DNA of 64,000 bases from positions 1 to 64,000 of the forward strand of contig NZ_JAAXCM010000047.1 in NCBI RefSeq assembly GCF_019734885.1, in the 5' to 3' direction. Both the position numbers and the translations under genes were made by a program. The notes under the pieces were generated by a model. That model made no database searches. It saw only the letters and a list, made by a program, of their open reading frames with translations, and was not told the DNA's origin. Within the stretch, counting starts at the first letter, position 1; each line of letters begins with the position of its first letter. Positions 7,536 to 19,300 of the stretch are shown in pieces. The DNA is from Pseudocoprococcus catus. GTDB taxonomy: Bacteria; Bacillota; Clostridia; Lachnospirales; Lachnospiraceae.

Positions 7536-8228
7536 ATGAAAAAAGGTAAGAGATATGTAGAATCTGCCAAATTAGTAGATCGTACAAATCTTTATGATGT
7601 AGAAGAAGCAGTTAGTATCATTAAGAAAACAGCAAACGCTAAGTTTGATGAGACAATCGAAGCTCATATCAAACTGGGTGTTGATGGCCGTCATGCTGAT
7701 CAGCAGGTACGTGGTGCAGTTGTACTGCCTCATGGTACAGGTAAGAAAGTTAAAGTTCTTGTATTTGCTAAGGGCGACAAAGTAGAAGAAGCTCAGGCAG
7801 CAGGTGCTGATTACGTTGGTGGACAGGAACTTGTTCCGAAGATCCAGAATGAGGGATGGCTTGACTTTGACGTTGTAGTAGCTACACCGGATATGATGGG
7901 TGTTGTTGGTCGTCTGGGTCGTGTTCTCGGTCCTAAAGGCTTAATGCCAAACCCAAAAGCCGGTACAGTTACAATGGATGTTACAAAGGCTATTAATGAT
8001 ATCAAAGCTGGTAAGATCGAATATAGACTGGATAAGACAAACATTATCCATGTACCAGTTGGTAAAGCTTCTTTCACAGAAGAACAGTTAGCGGACAACT
8101 TCCATACATTAATGGGCGCAATCGTTAAGGCAAAACCAGCAGCTGCTAAGGGTCAGTACCTGAGAAGCGTAACAATCACTTCAACAATGGGCCCTGGTAT
8201 CAAATTAAACCCAGTTAAACTTGTTTAA
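7536..8228 (+). CDS. rplA: 50S ribosomal protein L1
   Basis: The 230-residue protein is the usual length and starts at the ATG after caaggagga. It shows the L1 signature [21 protein letters not shown] and the interdomain pattern of the family. L1 binds the mobile stalk of 23S rRNA near the E site and is also the translational repressor of its own operon. Two mimic sites are present in this transcript. It is followed by a new promoter and the L10 leader. Confidence 0.97.
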   Translation: MKKGKRYVESAKLVDRTNLYDVEEAVSIIKKTANAKFDETIEAHIKLGVDGRHADQQVRGAVVLPHGTGKKVKVLVFAKGDKVEEAQAAGADYVGGQELVPKIQNEGWLDFDVVVATPDMMGVVGRLGRVLGPKGLMPNPKAGTVTMDVTKAINDIKAGKIEYRLDKTNIIHVPVGKASFTEEQLADNFHTLMGAIVKAKPAAAKGQYLRSVTITSTMGPGIKLNPVKLV

Positions 8229-8256
8229 TTATTTTTAATTTGTTGTGGTTTTTTGA

Positions 8257-8285
8257 TTGACAACCAATATAAATGATGATATAAT
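8257..8285 (+). promoter_or_regulatory. SigA promoter of the rplJL operon
   Basis: TTGACA at 8257-8262, a 17-base spacer and TATAAT at 8280-8285, with an extended TG. It is close to the consensus and lies just downstream of rplA. Confidence 0.85.
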
Positions 8286-8289
8286 ATCA

Positions 8290-8419
8290 GAGCAAAACTG
8301 CCAAAGACAGTAGGTGCCGTAAGGCATAAGGAGAAAACGCCTACCGAGGGAGATTATAGGTGTTCTTTACGAACTCGACTTATAACAAGACCTCTCTGGG
8401 CAGCCGGAGAGGTTTTTTT
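8290..8419 (+). ncRNA. L10 leader RNA with terminal attenuator hairpin
   Basis: The segment ctgccaaagacagtaggtgccgt is cut here to its core ctgccaaagacagtaggtg; with the downstream cgcctaccgaggga partner it is the hallmark of the L10 leader, bound by L10(L12)4 to repress rplJL. A Rho-independent hairpin (cctctctgg ... ccggagagg, 8391-8412) with T7 follows, so control may act by attenuation as well as translation. Confidence 0.88.
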
Positions 8420-8459
8420 GGCGGTACACACGATTATTCTATAAGGAGGTGCACCAATA

Positions 8460-8954
8460 ATGGCAAAAGTAGAAATCAAACAGCCAATCGTTGATGAGAT
8501 CGCTGGTTATTTAGCTGATGCTCAGGCAATGGTTCTGGTTGACTATCGTGGTCTGACAGTAGAAGAAGATACACAGCTTCGTAAGGCTTTAAGAGAAGCA
8601 GGTGTTGATTACAAAGTATACAAGAATACTTTAATCAAACGTGCAGTTAAAGGTACAGCATTTGAAGCTGTAACAGATCTTTGCGAAGGCCCAACAGCTA
8701 TCGCAACAAGCGCTTCAGATGCAACAGCTCCAGCAAGAGTATTATATGAAGCAACTAAGAAAATGCCGAACCTTGAACTTAAGGGCGGTGTTGTAGATGG
8801 TACATTCTATGATGAGAAGATGATCCAGGTTATCGCTACAATTCCATCAAGAGAAGTACTGCTCGGAAAATTACTTGGAAGTATCCAGTCCCCTATTACC
8901 AACTTTGCTCGTGTTATTAAGCAGATCGCTGAAAGCAAAGAAGAAGTTGCATAA
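8460..8954 (+). CDS. rplJ: 50S ribosomal protein L10
   Basis: The 164-residue protein starts after taaggaggtg. Its N-terminal RNA-binding domain (MVLVDYRGLTVEED ... YKVYKNTLIKRA) anchors the stalk base on 23S rRNA, and its C-terminal helix (~135-164) carries L7/L12 dimers. It is the autorepressor acting through the leader just upstream, and is cotranscribed with rplL 25 bases later. Confidence 0.97.
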   Translation: MAKVEIKQPIVDEIAGYLADAQAMVLVDYRGLTVEEDTQLRKALREAGVDYKVYKNTLIKRAVKGTAFEAVTDLCEGPTAIATSASDATAPARVLYEATKKMPNLELKGGVVDGTFYDEKMIQVIATIPSREVLLGKLLGSIQSPITNFARVIKQIAESKEEVA

Positions 8955-8979
8955 AATCTAAAAACGGAGGTATTTTAAA

Positions 8980-9351
8980 ATGGCAAAATTAACAACAGCT
9001 GAATTTATCGAAGCTATTAAAGAGTTATCAGTATTAGAGTTAAATGAATTAGTAAAAGCATGTGAAGAAGAATTTGGTGTATCCGCAGCAGCAGGCGTTG
9101 TTGTAGCAGCAGCAGGTGCTGGTGAAGCAGCAGAAGAAAAGACTGAATTCGATGTTGAATTAACAGAAGTTGGCCCTAACAAAGTTAAGGTTATCAAAGT
9201 TGTTCGTGAAATCACAGGTCTTGGCCTTAAAGAAGCTAAAGAAGCAGTTGACAGCGCTCCTAAGACACTTAAAGAAGCTGTTAGCAAAGAAGAAGCTGAA
9301 GACATCAAGGCTAAACTTGAAGCAGAAGGCGCTAAAGTTACAGTTAAATAA
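8980..9351 (+). CDS. rplL: 50S ribosomal protein L7/L12
   Basis: The 123-residue protein has the N-terminal dimerisation domain (~1-32), an Ala/Gly-rich hinge (~35-52) and the C-terminal factor-binding domain with [20 protein letters not shown]. It forms the flexible stalk that recruits translation GTPases. The start follows acggagg. A strong terminator lies 24 bases downstream, separating this operon from the following genes. rpoB has its own promoter 3 kb away, an insertion relative to the usual rplL-rpoB linkage. Confidence 0.97.
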   Translation: MAKLTTAEFIEAIKELSVLELNELVKACEEEFGVSAAAGVVVAAAGAGEAAEEKTEFDVELTEVGPNKVKVIKVVREITGLGLKEAKEAVDSAPKTLKEAVSKEEAEDIKAKLEAEGAKVTVK

Positions 9352-9374
9352 TTGTACTTTACAATATGATATGG

Positions 9375-9400
9375 AAGGCATCTCCTCGGAGGTGCCTTTT
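9375..9400 (+). terminator. Terminator of rplJL
   Basis: The stem aaggcatctcc / ggaggtgcctt is followed by TTTTGTTT. It lies just after the rplL stop codon. Confidence 0.85.
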
Positions 9401-9434
9401 GTTTATTTAATAGGGAATTTCCTATTAAATAAAC
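9401..9434. repeat. Perfect 14-bp AT-rich inverted repeat
   Basis: gtttatttaatagg (9401-9414) and cctattaaataaac (9421-9434) surround a gaattt loop. It abuts the rplL terminator. It could be a second terminator arm or a protein-binding dyad. Confidence 0.55.
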
Positions 9435-9477
9435 AGGCATTAACGCGTCTGTGATGCACACTTTGTTCTATGAGTTA

Positions 9478-9520
9478 TTGCGAAACGCTATAGTTGTCAG
9501 TAGTGTGTAACGTTTCGCAA
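9478..9520. repeat. 10-bp inverted repeat ttgcgaaacg / cgtttcgcaa
   Basis: The arms at 9478-9487 and 9511-9520 are perfect, with a 23-base spacer, about 75 bases before the amidase gene. The dyad could be an operator or a leader hairpin of that gene. Confidence 0.45.
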
Positions 9521-9596
9521 TTAGTCATAAAACTGAGGACATGAAATGAGAACTGTTCTGTGGTAATTTGTTTTGAAAAGAGAGGTTTATATACAG

Positions 9597-10511
9597 ATGA
9601 AGAGGAAGAGAAAGTGGAGGGGTTATTTAGCAGCGGTACTTTTGATTGGAGTGGTGTTGGCAGGATGCAGACGGACTGGCGGAGATGTGAATTCAGGAGA
9701 TACAGGCAGCATGGCAGGTGACACGATGACATCAACAGAAACAGAAGCGGCTGCATCGGAAGAAACCGGGAGTGAAACAGAAAGCCGGAAAGAGCAGGTG
9801 ATGGCAAATGAATCAGAGACGGAACTTCAAAGGGTGTCTGAGACAGAGAACGAAAGGGCAGTTGATCCGATTGTACTCGTATTGGACCCGGGGCATGATT
9901 CAGAGTATTGTACCAGAAATCATCCGGATCTGGGAGTGAATGAGCAGGATCTGAATCTGGCCATTGCTTTGGCTTGTCGGGATCAGCTGGAACAATATCA
10001 GGGCATTAAGGTTTATATGACAAGGGAGGATGGCAGCTGTCCGGATGCGGAACATCAGGGAGAATACTGTATTGAGGCAAGAACGAAATATGCAACGGAT
10101 CTGGATGCAGATCTGTTTGTGAGCCTGCACAACAATGGGACAACGGGTGTCTATGGGGCAGAGGCCAATGGTACGGAGGTTTATGTGTCCAATTACAGTG
10201 CTTATACAGAGGAAGGGAAGAAATTAGGACAGTTAGTACTGGATCACCTTTCGGCACTTGATCTGAATCCGAGAGGTGTATTTGTACGTACCAAGGAGGA
10301 AAAAGGCCATTATGATGATGGCAGCGTACAGGACTGGTATTATCTGATCAGTTACAGTGTTGAAGGCGGTCACCCGGGGATGATTATTGAACATGCCTAT
10401 ATGGACAATGCTCATGATAATGCCATATTAAAAGATGAAGAAAAACTGAAGGCTATGGGTGTGGCGGATGCAGATGCAATTGCTGATTATTACGGTTTAG
10501 AGAAAAAATAA
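9597..10511 (+). CDS. N-acetylmuramoyl-L-alanine amidase lipoprotein (Amidase_3)
   Basis: The 304-residue protein has a lipoprotein signal peptide (LLIGVVLAGC; Cys about residue 24), an acidic Ser/Glu-rich linker (~30-88) and a zinc amidase domain (~90-304). Metal and catalytic positions are visible: H100 in DPGHDS, the Glu of NEQDLNLA, His of FVSLHNN and the catalytic Glu in IIEHAYMDN. It would cleave the lactyl-peptide bond of peptidoglycan outside the membrane. I took the ATG at 9597 after gagagg. A TTG at 9573 is the alternative start. It lies alone between terminators, so it is a single transcription unit. Confidence 0.88.
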   Translation: MKRKRKWRGYLAAVLLIGVVLAGCRRTGGDVNSGDTGSMAGDTMTSTETEAAASEETGSETESRKEQVMANESETELQRVSETENERAVDPIVLVLDPGHDSEYCTRNHPDLGVNEQDLNLAIALACRDQLEQYQGIKVYMTREDGSCPDAEHQGEYCIEARTKYATDLDADLFVSLHNNGTTGVYGAEANGTEVYVSNYSAYTEEGKKLGQLVLDHLSALDLNPRGVFVRTKEEKGHYDDGSVQDWYYLISYSVEGGHPGMIIEHAYMDNAHDNAILKDEEKLKAMGVADADAIADYYGLEKK

Positions 10512-10560
10512 CGAAAACCTTAAGATTATGCGGATTAAAGGTACTCCGGACAGTTGCAAA

Positions 10561-10589
10561 TTGACTTTAAAGGATGAATGGTTTATAAT
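10561..10589 (+). promoter_or_regulatory. SigA promoter of the YARHG protein gene
   Basis: TTGACT at 10561-10566, a 17-base spacer and TATAAT at 10584-10589, about 90 bases before the start codon. Confidence 0.75.
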
Positions 10590-10680
10590 CTGTAATATAT
10601 ATGTAATAATTTGCGGTTATTTTGGATTTTCGCAGCATGCTGTCATACAGCGCGGTTATTAGAGAAATGGAGGGGAATGC

Positions 10681-12159
10681 ATGAGTGATACAGAAGATAG
10701 AGATGACAGAGATTTCGATGTATTAGAGGATGACCAGAATACATCGGATGCACCGTCAACAGATAAGGATGATGATTTTGATTATCTCAAAGAAATAGAG
10801 GCAATTGAAGCACAGGAGAGAGAACTGGAAGAGCAGCGTCAGAAGAAGAAAGCAGAACTTGATAAGCTGCGTGCAGAACATGCCAAGGAAGAACATAAGC
10901 GGTCTGTTCAGAGAAAGCATGAAATGAAAGAACGCAAGAAAGAGGCAGAGTGGCTTGGAGAACCTTTTGATGATGATGTGGAAACAGTGCCTGTTCAGAA
11001 GAAGAAGAGCAAGAAAGGCATTGCAGCCATAGTGATCATTATTTTGATAGCCATTGGTGCCGGTTCCGGTTATGCCTATAAGATGCAGATGGACAAGAAG
11101 ACGGTTGCGGATTTTGAACAGAAAGTGGCATCTTTTCAGTCAGAAAAACTGGACGGCAGGGATTTTGGTACTCACCAGTCCTATTTTACTGATTTTATGA
11201 AGGAATGCCAGGATGCCATTGATGCAGGTGATCTGAAGCAGATTACTGAATTGAATAAGCAATGGAGTGAAGTTGAGAATACTTATACGACCGTTGCAAA
11301 TGGCAAGACATCACTGGATGCTTTTGTATCCGGCATGGATCAGGCACTTTCTACTTATTCCATTACAGATACTTATAAGAAAAACTATGAGACTTTGAAG
11401 AAAGATGCAGAGAAAGCCCAGAAGGACTGCGATTATGAAAAGGTATCTGATTTTCAGAAACAGTTGGATGCACTTGCAACAAATCTCAAAGCAGACAATA
11501 TGAAGGCAATCCAGAATCTGAAGAATGATATTTCAAGTACAGACCTGGACAAAGATTATGTCAGCTCAGATGATCAGAAGAAACTGGATGCCTATAGCAA
11601 GAAGGTTGATCAGTATACAAAAGAGGAAGATTATGCACAGGCTATCAATACATTGAATTCATGGAAGAAAGAAGTAGCTTCTATTAAGAAGAGTATTGAG
11701 CAGCAGAAAGCAGAGGAGCAGGCAAGGGCAGAATCTGAGGCAGCAGCTAAACGGGCCGCTGAGTCCAGAGCAGCAGAATCAAGGGCGGCTGAGTCCAGAG
11801 CGGCAGAATCAAAGGCAGCTGAGAAAAAGAAGAACCAGACATCCGAGACGAAGAATAACAGCAACAGCAATAACAATAATTCTTCTTCAAACGGATCTTC
11901 ATCAGGTTATGTTCTGCCAAACAGCAGCAGCAGCTATCTGTCAGCAGCAGATGTGAAGAATCTTTCAAGTTATCAGTTGATGATCGCACGTAATGAAATT
12001 TATGCCCGTCACGGACGTAAGTTCAATGACAGTGAACTTCAGGCGTACTTCAACAGCAAATCCTGGTATAAGGGCACTGTGAATCCGGAAGATTTTTCAA
12101 CATCCGTATTTAATGATTATGAAATTCAGAATATTGAGTTAATTCAGTCTTATGAATAA
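10681..12159 (+). CDS. Membrane-anchored YARHG-domain protein with coiled coil and AESRA repeats
   Basis: The 492-residue protein has an acidic and then coiled-coil cytoplasmic N-terminus (~1-105, rich in E/K/Q), one transmembrane helix (~113-133), a long helical extracellular region (~140-350), a low-complexity stalk with several AAESR repeats (~356-383) and a Ser/Asn-rich linker. It ends in a YARHG domain (~430-492, containing NEIYARHGRKF and a SWYKG motif). YARHG domains are extracellular modules found in many Firmicutes cell-envelope proteins. Their ligand is not firmly known. Partner genes are not evident, since it stands alone between a promoter and a terminator. A role in the cell envelope is inferred. 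Confidence 0.8.
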   Translation: MSDTEDRDDRDFDVLEDDQNTSDAPSTDKDDDFDYLKEIEAIEAQERELEEQRQKKKAELDKLRAEHAKEEHKRSVQRKHEMKERKKEAEWLGEPFDDDVETVPVQKKKSKKGIAAIVIIILIAIGAGSGYAYKMQMDKKTVADFEQKVASFQSEKLDGRDFGTHQSYFTDFMKECQDAIDAGDLKQITELNKQWSEVENTYTTVANGKTSLDAFVSGMDQALSTYSITDTYKKNYETLKKDAEKAQKDCDYEKVSDFQKQLDALATNLKADNMKAIQNLKNDISSTDLDKDYVSSDDQKKLDAYSKKVDQYTKEEDYAQAINTLNSWKKEVASIKKSIEQQKAEEQARAESEAAAKRAAESRAAESRAAESRAAESKAAEKKKNQTSETKNNSNSNNNNSSSNGSSSGYVLPNSSSSYLSAADVKNLSSYQLMIARNEIYARHGRKFNDSELQAYFNSKSWYKGTVNPEDFSTSVFNDYEIQNIELIQSYE

Positions 12160-12166
12160 TATAAGT

Positions 12167-12211
12167 AGACTGCCGCACTGAAGAGAAAGAAAAGTGCGGC
12201 GGTCTCTTTTG
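12167..12211 (+). terminator. Terminator after the YARHG protein gene
   Basis: The 13-bp stem agactgccgcact / agtgcggcggtct has one G-T pair and is followed by ctctttt. Confidence 0.85.
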
Positions 12212-12314
12212 GATTTTACAGGTATTTACGACAGAGAAGAATAAGAAGATATCTGCATCGCGGCCGGTAGGGAGAGTCGTTTTTGAAAAAATACGAAAAA
12301 ACAATATAAATTTG

Positions 12315-12343
12315 TTGACAGGACTTGAAAATTATGTTAGTAT
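12315..12343 (+). promoter_or_regulatory. SigA promoter of rpoBC
   Basis: TTGACA at 12315-12320, a 17-base spacer and TAGTAT at 12338-12343. The ~90-base leader has a small ggc-gcttta-gcc hairpin. Confidence 0.7.
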
Positions 12344-12434
12344 ATATTACTGCATTATTATGGTATATTAGGCGCTTTAGCCTGGTAAGCAGATAGAACT
12401 TGTTGATTTATCATTCAGGGAGTGAAAAACGTCA

Positions 12435-15400
12435 ATGAATAAAAGCAGAATTAAACCGGTTAAATCAGGTAGAAACATCCGTATGAGCTATTCCCGTCAG
12501 AAGGAAGTTCTTGAGATGCCGAATCTCATTGAAGTTCAGAAAAATTCCTATGACTGGTTCCTGAAGAAGGGCCTGAAGGAAGTTTTTGAAGACATTTCTC
12601 CGATCACAGACTACAGTGGTCATCTTAGTCTTGAATTCACAGATTTTAGTTTACGTGAAGAGGAAGCAAAGTATTCCATCGAAGAGTGTAAAGAACGTGA
12701 TGCAACATATGCGGCACCTTTAAAGGTGAAAGTTCGTTTAATTAATAAAGAAACAGATAGTTTCAGCGAGCATGAGATCTTCATGGGAGATCTGCCGCTG
12801 ATGACAGCAACAGGCACATTCGTTATCAATGGTGCTGAACGAGTTATCGTCAGCCAGTTGGTACGTTCTCCTGGCATTTACTATGGTGTAGGTCATGATA
12901 AGCTTGGTAAGGAGCTCTACTCCGCTACAGTTATCCCTAACCGTGGTGCATGGCTGGAATATGAGACAGATTCCAATGATGTTTATTATGTACGTGTGGA
13001 CAGAACACGTAAAGTGCCTGTTACAGTACTGATCCGTGCTCTTGGTGTTGGTACAAACCAGGAAATCATGGAACTCTTTGGTGAGGAGCCGAAGATCATG
13101 GCAACACTGGCCAGCAATAAAGATGCATCCGATAGCTATCAGAGCGGTCTGCTTGAGTTATACAAGAAGATCCGTCCGGGTGAACCTCTGGCTGTAGAAA
13201 GTGCAGAGAGCCTCATCAACGCTATGTTCTTTGATCCTAGAAGATATGACCTGGCAAAGGTTGGTCGTTATAAGTTCAACAAGAAACTGGCACTGAAGAA
13301 CCGTATCGCAGGTTTTGAGCTGGCTGAAGATGTTGTTGATGAGACAACAGGCGAGATCATTGCGGAAGCAGATACAATGGTGACAGAAGAGTTGGCTGAG
13401 AAGATCCAGAATGCCGGCGTTGCTGCTGTCTATGTTCAGACAGAAGAACGTGTAGAGAAGGTCCTTTCCAATATGATGGTAGAACTGACCAGCTTTGTGG
13501 ATGTTGAACCGGAGACACTTGGCATTACTGAGAAGTATGTATATTATCCTGTTCTTCGTCAGATCCTTGATGAGAACGATGATATTGAAGATATCAAAGA
13601 TGCAATTAAGAAGAATGCGGCAGACCTTGTTCCTATGCATATTACAAAGGAAGATATCTTTGCTTCTATCAACTACAATATGCATCTTGAATATGGTGTG
13701 GGTAATGCAGATGATATTGACCATTTGGGCAACCGTCGTATCAGAGCTGTCGGCGAACTGCTTCAGAACCAGTATAGAATCGGTCTTTCCAGAATGGAGC
13801 GTGTTGTACGCGAACGTATGACAACACAGGATCTGGAAGGTGTTTCTGCACAGTCTCTGATCAATATCAAGCCTGTAACTGCAGCGGTAAAGGAATTCTT
13901 CGGAAGTTCCCAGCTGTCACAGTTTATGGATCAGAATAACCCGCTTTCCGAGTTAACACATAAGAGACGTCTTTCAGCCCTCGGTCCTGGCGGTCTTTCA
14001 CGAGACAGAGCCGGTTTCGAAGTTCGAGACGTACATTATACACATTACGGCAGAATGTGTCCTGTCGAGACACCTGAAGGTCCTAACATCGGTCTGATCA
14101 ACTCCCTTGCAAGTTTCGCAAGAATCAATCAGTACGGTTTCATTGAGGCACCTTACAGAATCCTTGACAAGACAGATCCTAAGAATCCTCGTGTTACAGA
14201 TGATGTTGCTTATATGACAGCCGATGAAGAAGATAAGTACAGAGTTGCACAGGCCAATGAGCCGATCGATGAGAACGGTTACTTCGTGAACAAGACAGTT
14301 TCCGGACGTTTCCGTGAAGAGACAACATCCTTCCAGCGTTCACAGGTTGACCTGATGGATGTATCTCCTAGAATGGTATTCTCTGTTGCAACATCTATGA
14401 TCCCATTCCTTCAGAACGATGATGCGAACCGTGCTCTGATGGGTTCCAACATGCAGCGTCAGGCCGTTCCTTTGATGCTGACTGACTCACCGGTTGTTGG
14501 TACAGGTATGGAAGCTAAAGCAGCCGTAGACTCAGGTGTCTGTGTTGTTGCAAAACGTGGCGGTGTTGTAGAACGCTCCGCATCAAATGAAGTCATCATC
14601 AAAGCTGATGACGGCACAAGAGATACTTATAAACTGCTCAAGTTCTCCGGATCCAACCAGGGTGCATGCTACAACCAGCGTCCGATTGTATTCAGAGGCG
14701 ACAGAGTAGAAAAAGGCGATGTTCTGGCCGATGGTCCTTCTACATCACAGGGTGAATTAGCCCTTGGTAAGAACCCACTGATCGGTTTCATGACATGGGA
14801 AGGTTACAACTTCGAGGATGCCGTTCTGTTGAGTGAACGTCTTGTGCAGGAAGATGTTTATACATCTATCCATATTTCCGAATACGAAGCAGAAGCCAGA
14901 GATACAAAGCTCGGACCTGAAGAGATCACACGTGATGTACCGGGTGTTGGTGATGATGCACTGAAGAACCTTGATGAAAGAGGTATTATTCGTGTCGGTG
15001 CAGAGGTTCGTGCCGGAGATATCCTTGTCGGTAAAGTGACACCAAAGGGTGAAACAGAACTGACAGCAGAGGAAAGACTGCTCCGTGCCATCTTTGGTGA
15101 GAAGGCACGTGAAGTCAGAGATACATCCCTGAAGGTACCGCATGGTGAATATGGTATCATTCTGGATGCGAAGGTATTTACAAGAGAAAACGGTGATGAA
15201 CTGTCACCGGGTGTTAACCAGTGCGTACGTGTCTATATTGCACAGAAGAGAAAGATTTCCGTTGGTGATAAGATGGCCGGCCGACATGGTAATAAGGGTG
15301 TCGTTTCCCGTATTCTGCCTGTTGAAGATATGCCATTCCTTCCAAACGGCCGTCCGCTTGATATCGTGCTGAACCCTCTGGGTGTGCCTTCACGTATGAA

Positions 15401-16292
15401 TATCGGACAGGTTCTGGAAATCCATCTTGGTCTTGCTGCAAGAGCGCTTGGCTTTAAGATCGAGACACCTGTATTCAATGGTGCCGATGAAAATGACATC
15501 ATGGATACACTGGAACTGGCCAATGATTATGTCAATACATCATGGGAAGAATTTTCAGCAAAATGGAAAGATACCCTTGATGAAAAAGTATACAATTATC
15601 TTGATGAGAACAAGGCTTACAGAGAAGAGTGGAAGGGTGTTCCAATCAGCCGTACAGGTAAAGTCCAGTTAAGAGACGGTCGTACAGGTGAAGAATTCGA
15701 CAGCCCGGTTACAATCGGTTTCATGCATTACCTGAAACTGCATCATCTGGTTGATGATAAGATCCATGCACGTTCCACAGGTCCTTATGCCCTTGTTACA
15801 CAGCAGCCTCTTGGTGGTAAAGCTCAGTTCGGCGGACAGCGTTTCGGTGAAATGGAGGTTTGGGCACTGGAAGCATACGGTGCAGCATATACACTTCAGG
15901 AAATCCTGACATTCAAGTCCGATGATGTGACAGGTCGTGTGAAAGCATACGAAGCCATCATCAAGGGCGAGAATATTTCCGAGCCGGGTATTCCTGAATC
16001 CTTCAAGGTATTGCTCAAAGAGCTGCAGTCACTGGCACTGGATGTCAGAGTCCTTCGTGATGACCAGACAGAAGTTGAACTTGGTGAAACGGTTGATTAC
16101 GGTGATGACGATTTCAACAGCATCATGCAGGGCGATGGCGGTTTCAGATTTGATACAGAAGAATCCCTTGGCGATTATGTCCACAAACAGCAGACTGTCA
16201 ACAGTGATGGTGAGTTTGTAGATGTTGAAGATGAGGGCAGTGCCGATGACGATACAGAAGAGTTTTATGGAGAAGATTCTGACAACGAATAG
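12435..16292 (+). CDS. rpoB: DNA-directed RNA polymerase subunit beta
   Basis: The 1285-residue protein has every landmark of bacterial RpoB: the N-terminal [19 protein letters not shown], the rifampicin region ([31 protein letters not shown]), the [20 protein letters not shown] box and the [10 protein letters not shown] site. At the key rifampicin positions the residues are wild type (D and H present). The C-terminus is extended by an acidic tail of about 60 residues, a form seen in Lachnospiraceae. It starts after caggga and is followed by rpoC 17 bases on. Confidence 0.98.
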   Translation: MNKSRIKPVKSGRNIRMSYSRQKEVLEMPNLIEVQKNSYDWFLKKGLKEVFEDISPITDYSGHLSLEFTDFSLREEEAKYSIEECKERDATYAAPLKVKVRLINKETDSFSEHEIFMGDLPLMTATGTFVINGAERVIVSQLVRSPGIYYGVGHDKLGKELYSATVIPNRGAWLEYETDSNDVYYVRVDRTRKVPVTVLIRALGVGTNQEIMELFGEEPKIMATLASNKDASDSYQSGLLELYKKIRPGEPLAVESAESLINAMFFDPRRYDLAKVGRYKFNKKLALKNRIAGFELAEDVVDETTGEIIAEADTMVTEELAEKIQNAGVAAVYVQTEERVEKVLSNMMVELTSFVDVEPETLGITEKYVYYPVLRQILDENDDIEDIKDAIKKNAADLVPMHITKEDIFASINYNMHLEYGVGNADDIDHLGNRRIRAVGELLQNQYRIGLSRMERVVRERMTTQDLEGVSAQSLINIKPVTAAVKEFFGSSQLSQFMDQNNPLSELTHKRRLSALGPGGLSRDRAGFEVRDVHYTHYGRMCPVETPEGPNIGLINSLASFARINQYGFIEAPYRILDKTDPKNPRVTDDVAYMTADEEDKYRVAQANEPIDENGYFVNKTVSGRFREETTSFQRSQVDLMDVSPRMVFSVATSMIPFLQNDDANRALMGSNMQRQAVPLMLTDSPVVGTGMEAKAAVDSGVCVVAKRGGVVERSASNEVIIKADDGTRDTYKLLKFSGSNQGACYNQRPIVFRGDRVEKGDVLADGPSTSQGELALGKNPLIGFMTWEGYNFEDAVLLSERLVQEDVYTSIHISEYEAEARDTKLGPEEITRDVPGVGDDALKNLDERGIIRVGAEVRAGDILVGKVTPKGETELTAEERLLRAIFGEKAREVRDTSLKVPHGEYGIILDAKVFTRENGDELSPGVNQCVRVYIAQKRKISVGDKMAGRHGNKGVVSRILPVEDMPFLPNGRPLDIVLNPLGVPSRMNIGQVLEIHLGLAARALGFKIETPVFNGADENDIMDTLELANDYVNTSWEEFSAKWKDTLDEKVYNYLDENKAYREEWKGVPISRTGKVQLRDGRTGEEFDSPVTIGFMHYLKLHHLVDDKIHARSTGPYALVTQQPLGGKAQFGGQRFGEMEVWALEAYGAAYTLQEILTFKSDDVTGRVKAYEAIIKGENISEPGIPESFKVLLKELQSLALDVRVLRDDQTEVELGETVDYGDDDFNSIMQGDGGFRFDTEESLGDYVHKQQTVNSDGEFVDVEDEGSADDDTEEFYGEDSDNE

Positions 16293-16309
16293 AGAAGGGA
16301 GTGCCATTC

Positions 16310-19300
16310 ATGCCAGAAACAGTTAGTAATGAAGCTTATCAGCCAATGACTTTCGACGCCATTAAGATTGGTCTGGCTTCCCCTGAGAAGATCAGACAGT
16401 GGTCCCATGGTGAAGTCAAGAAGCCTGAAACGATTAACTATAGAACATTAAAGCCTGAGAAGGATGGTCTGTACTGCGAAAAGATTTTCGGACCTAGCAA
16501 GGACTGGGAATGCCATTGCGGTAAGTACAAGAAGATCCGTTACAAAGGCGTAGTCTGCGATCGATGCGGCGTTGAAGTTACAAAATCCAGCGTTCGTCGT
16601 GAACGTATGGGCCACATTGAGCTTGCAGCTCCGGTTTCTCATATCTGGTATTTCAAGGGTATCCCTAGCCGTATGGGTCTGATCCTGGATATGACACCGA
16701 GAAACCTTGAGAAGGTTCTGTACTTTGCATCCTATGTTGTGCTGGATAAAGGCAGCACAACACTGGAGAACAAGCAGGTATTATCTGAGAAGGAATACCA
16801 GGAAGAGTGCAAGAACTTCGGTGAAGACAGTTTCCGTGTAGGTATGGGTGCAGAAGCGATTATGGAGCTTCTGCAGGCCATTGACCTTGAAACAGAGGCT
16901 GTTCAGCTCAAGAAAGACCTGAAGACATCTTCAGGCCAGAAACGTGCAAGAATCATCAAACGTCTGGAAGTTGTTGAAGCTTTCAGAAGCTCAGGCAACA
17001 AGCCTGAATGGATGATCATGACCGTTATTCCGGTTATTCCTCCGGATATCCGTCCAATGGTACAGTTAGACGGCGGACGTTTTGCAACATCCGATTTAAA
17101 TGATCTGTACAGACGAATCATTAACAGAAATAACAGACTGAAACGTCTTCTTGAGCTGGGTGCGCCTGATATTATCGTCAGAAATGAAAAGCGTATGCTT
17201 CAGGAAGCTGTTGATGCCCTGATTGATAATGGCCGCCGCGGTCGTCCTGTTACAGGTCCTGGCAACAGAGCGTTGAAGTCTCTTTCGGATATGTTAAAAG
17301 GTAAACAGGGTCGTTTCCGTCAGAATCTTCTTGGTAAACGTGTTGACTATTCCGGTCGTTCCGTTATCGTCGTTGGTCCTGAACTGAAACTCTATCAGTG
17401 TGGTCTGCCAAAGGAAATGGCCATCGAGCTGTTCAAGCCTTTCGTCATGAAAGAACTCGTATCCAGAGGCATTGCACACAACATCAAGTCTGCAAAGAAG
17501 ATGGTAGAACGTCTTCAGACAGAAGTTTGGGATGTACTGGAAGATGTTATCAAAGAACACCCGGTTATGCTGAACCGTGCACCTACACTGCATCGTCTTG
17601 GTATTCAGGCCTTCGAACCTGTACTGGTAGAAGGTAAAGCAATCAAGCTGCATCCGCTGGCTTGTACAGCTTTCAACGCCGATTTCGATGGTGACCAGAT
17701 GGCTGTCCATGTACCGCTGTTTGTAGAAGCTCAGGCAGAATGCCGTTTCATCCTGCTTTCTCCAAACAACTTGCTGAAACCTTCAGATGGTGCGCCTGTA
17801 GCTGTTCCTTCACAGGATATGGTCCTTGGTATCTATTATTTGACACTTGAGAAACCGGGTGATAAGGGTGAAGGTATGTTCTTCAAGGATGTTAATGAAG
17901 CAATCCTTGCTTATGAGAACCATATCATCACACTTCAGGCTCCGATCAAGGTCAGAAGAACAGGTATCGTGGGTGGAGAAGAGGTAACAAGAGTTGTTTC
18001 CTCTACACTGGGCCGTTTCATCTTCAATGAAGGTATTCCTCAGGACCTTGGCTATGTAGACAGAGAGAACCGTGATAATGACCTTGTACCGGAGATCAAC
18101 TTCCTGGTAGCGAAGAAACAGCTGAAACAGATCATTGACAAGTGTATTCATACACATGGTGCAACAAAGACAGCGGAAGTTCTGGACTACATCAAAGCAA
18201 CAGGTTATAAATATTCAACAATCAGTGCTATCACTGTATCTATTTCAGATATGACAGTGCCTGAAGCTAAGAAAGAGCTTCTTGCAAGTGCTGAAGCAAC
18301 AATTTCCAAGATTACAGCACAGTACCGTCGTGGTCTTGTTACAGACGAAGAACGTTACAAAGCTGTTATTGAGACATGGAAACAGACAGATGACCAGCTG
18401 ACAAAGGCTCTGTTGGATGGTCTTGACAAATACAACAACATTTACATGATGGCCGATTCAGGTGCCCGTGGTTCCAACCAGCAGATCAAACAGCTGGCCG
18501 GTATGCGTGGTCTGATGGCTGATACATCAGGTCGAATCATCGAGCTGCCTATCAAGTCCAACTTCCGTGAAGGTCTTGACGTACTGGAGTACTTCATTTC
18601 TGCCCATGGTGCCAGAAAGGGTATGTCCGATACAGCTCTCCGTACAGCCGATTCAGGTTACCTGACGCGTCGTCTTGTTGATGTATCCCAGGATCTGATC
18701 ATTCGTGAAATCGACTGTAGCGAAGATTCAGAGAACATTCCGGGTATGTGGATCGATGCATTCATGGATGGCCGTGAAGTGATCGAAAGTCTGGAAGAAC
18801 GTATGACTGGTCGTTACGCTGCTGCCGATATCGTAGATCCTGCAACAGGTGAAGTCCTTGTAAAAGCAGATCACATGATCACACCAAAGCGTGCAGCTAT
18901 GGTTGCAGAAGCAGGCGTGACAAAGGTGAAGATTCGTACAGCACTTTCCTGTCGTTCACATCTTGGTATCTGTGCGAAGTGTTACGGTGCCAACATGGCA
19001 ACTGGTCAGGTTGTTCAGGTGGGTGAAGCTGTCGGTATTATCGCTGCTCAGTCCATCGGTGAACCTGGTACACAGCTGACAATGCGTACTTTCCATACCG
19101 GTGGTGTTGCCGGTGATGATATCACACAGGGTCTTCCTCGTGTCGAAGAACTTTTCGAGGCAAGAAAACCAAAGGGTCTTGCCATCATCGCAGAGTTCGG
19201 CGGTACAGTTTCTATCCGTGATACAAAGAAGAAACGTGAAATCGTTATTACAAATGACGAGACAGGTGATTCCAAAGCATATCTCATCCCTTATGGTTCC

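Noticed and set aside
11746-11830. Short tandem repeats in the YARHG gene as a CRISPR or minisatellite
   Set aside because: They are in-frame codons for AAESR repeats in a linker, with no spacers of constant length.
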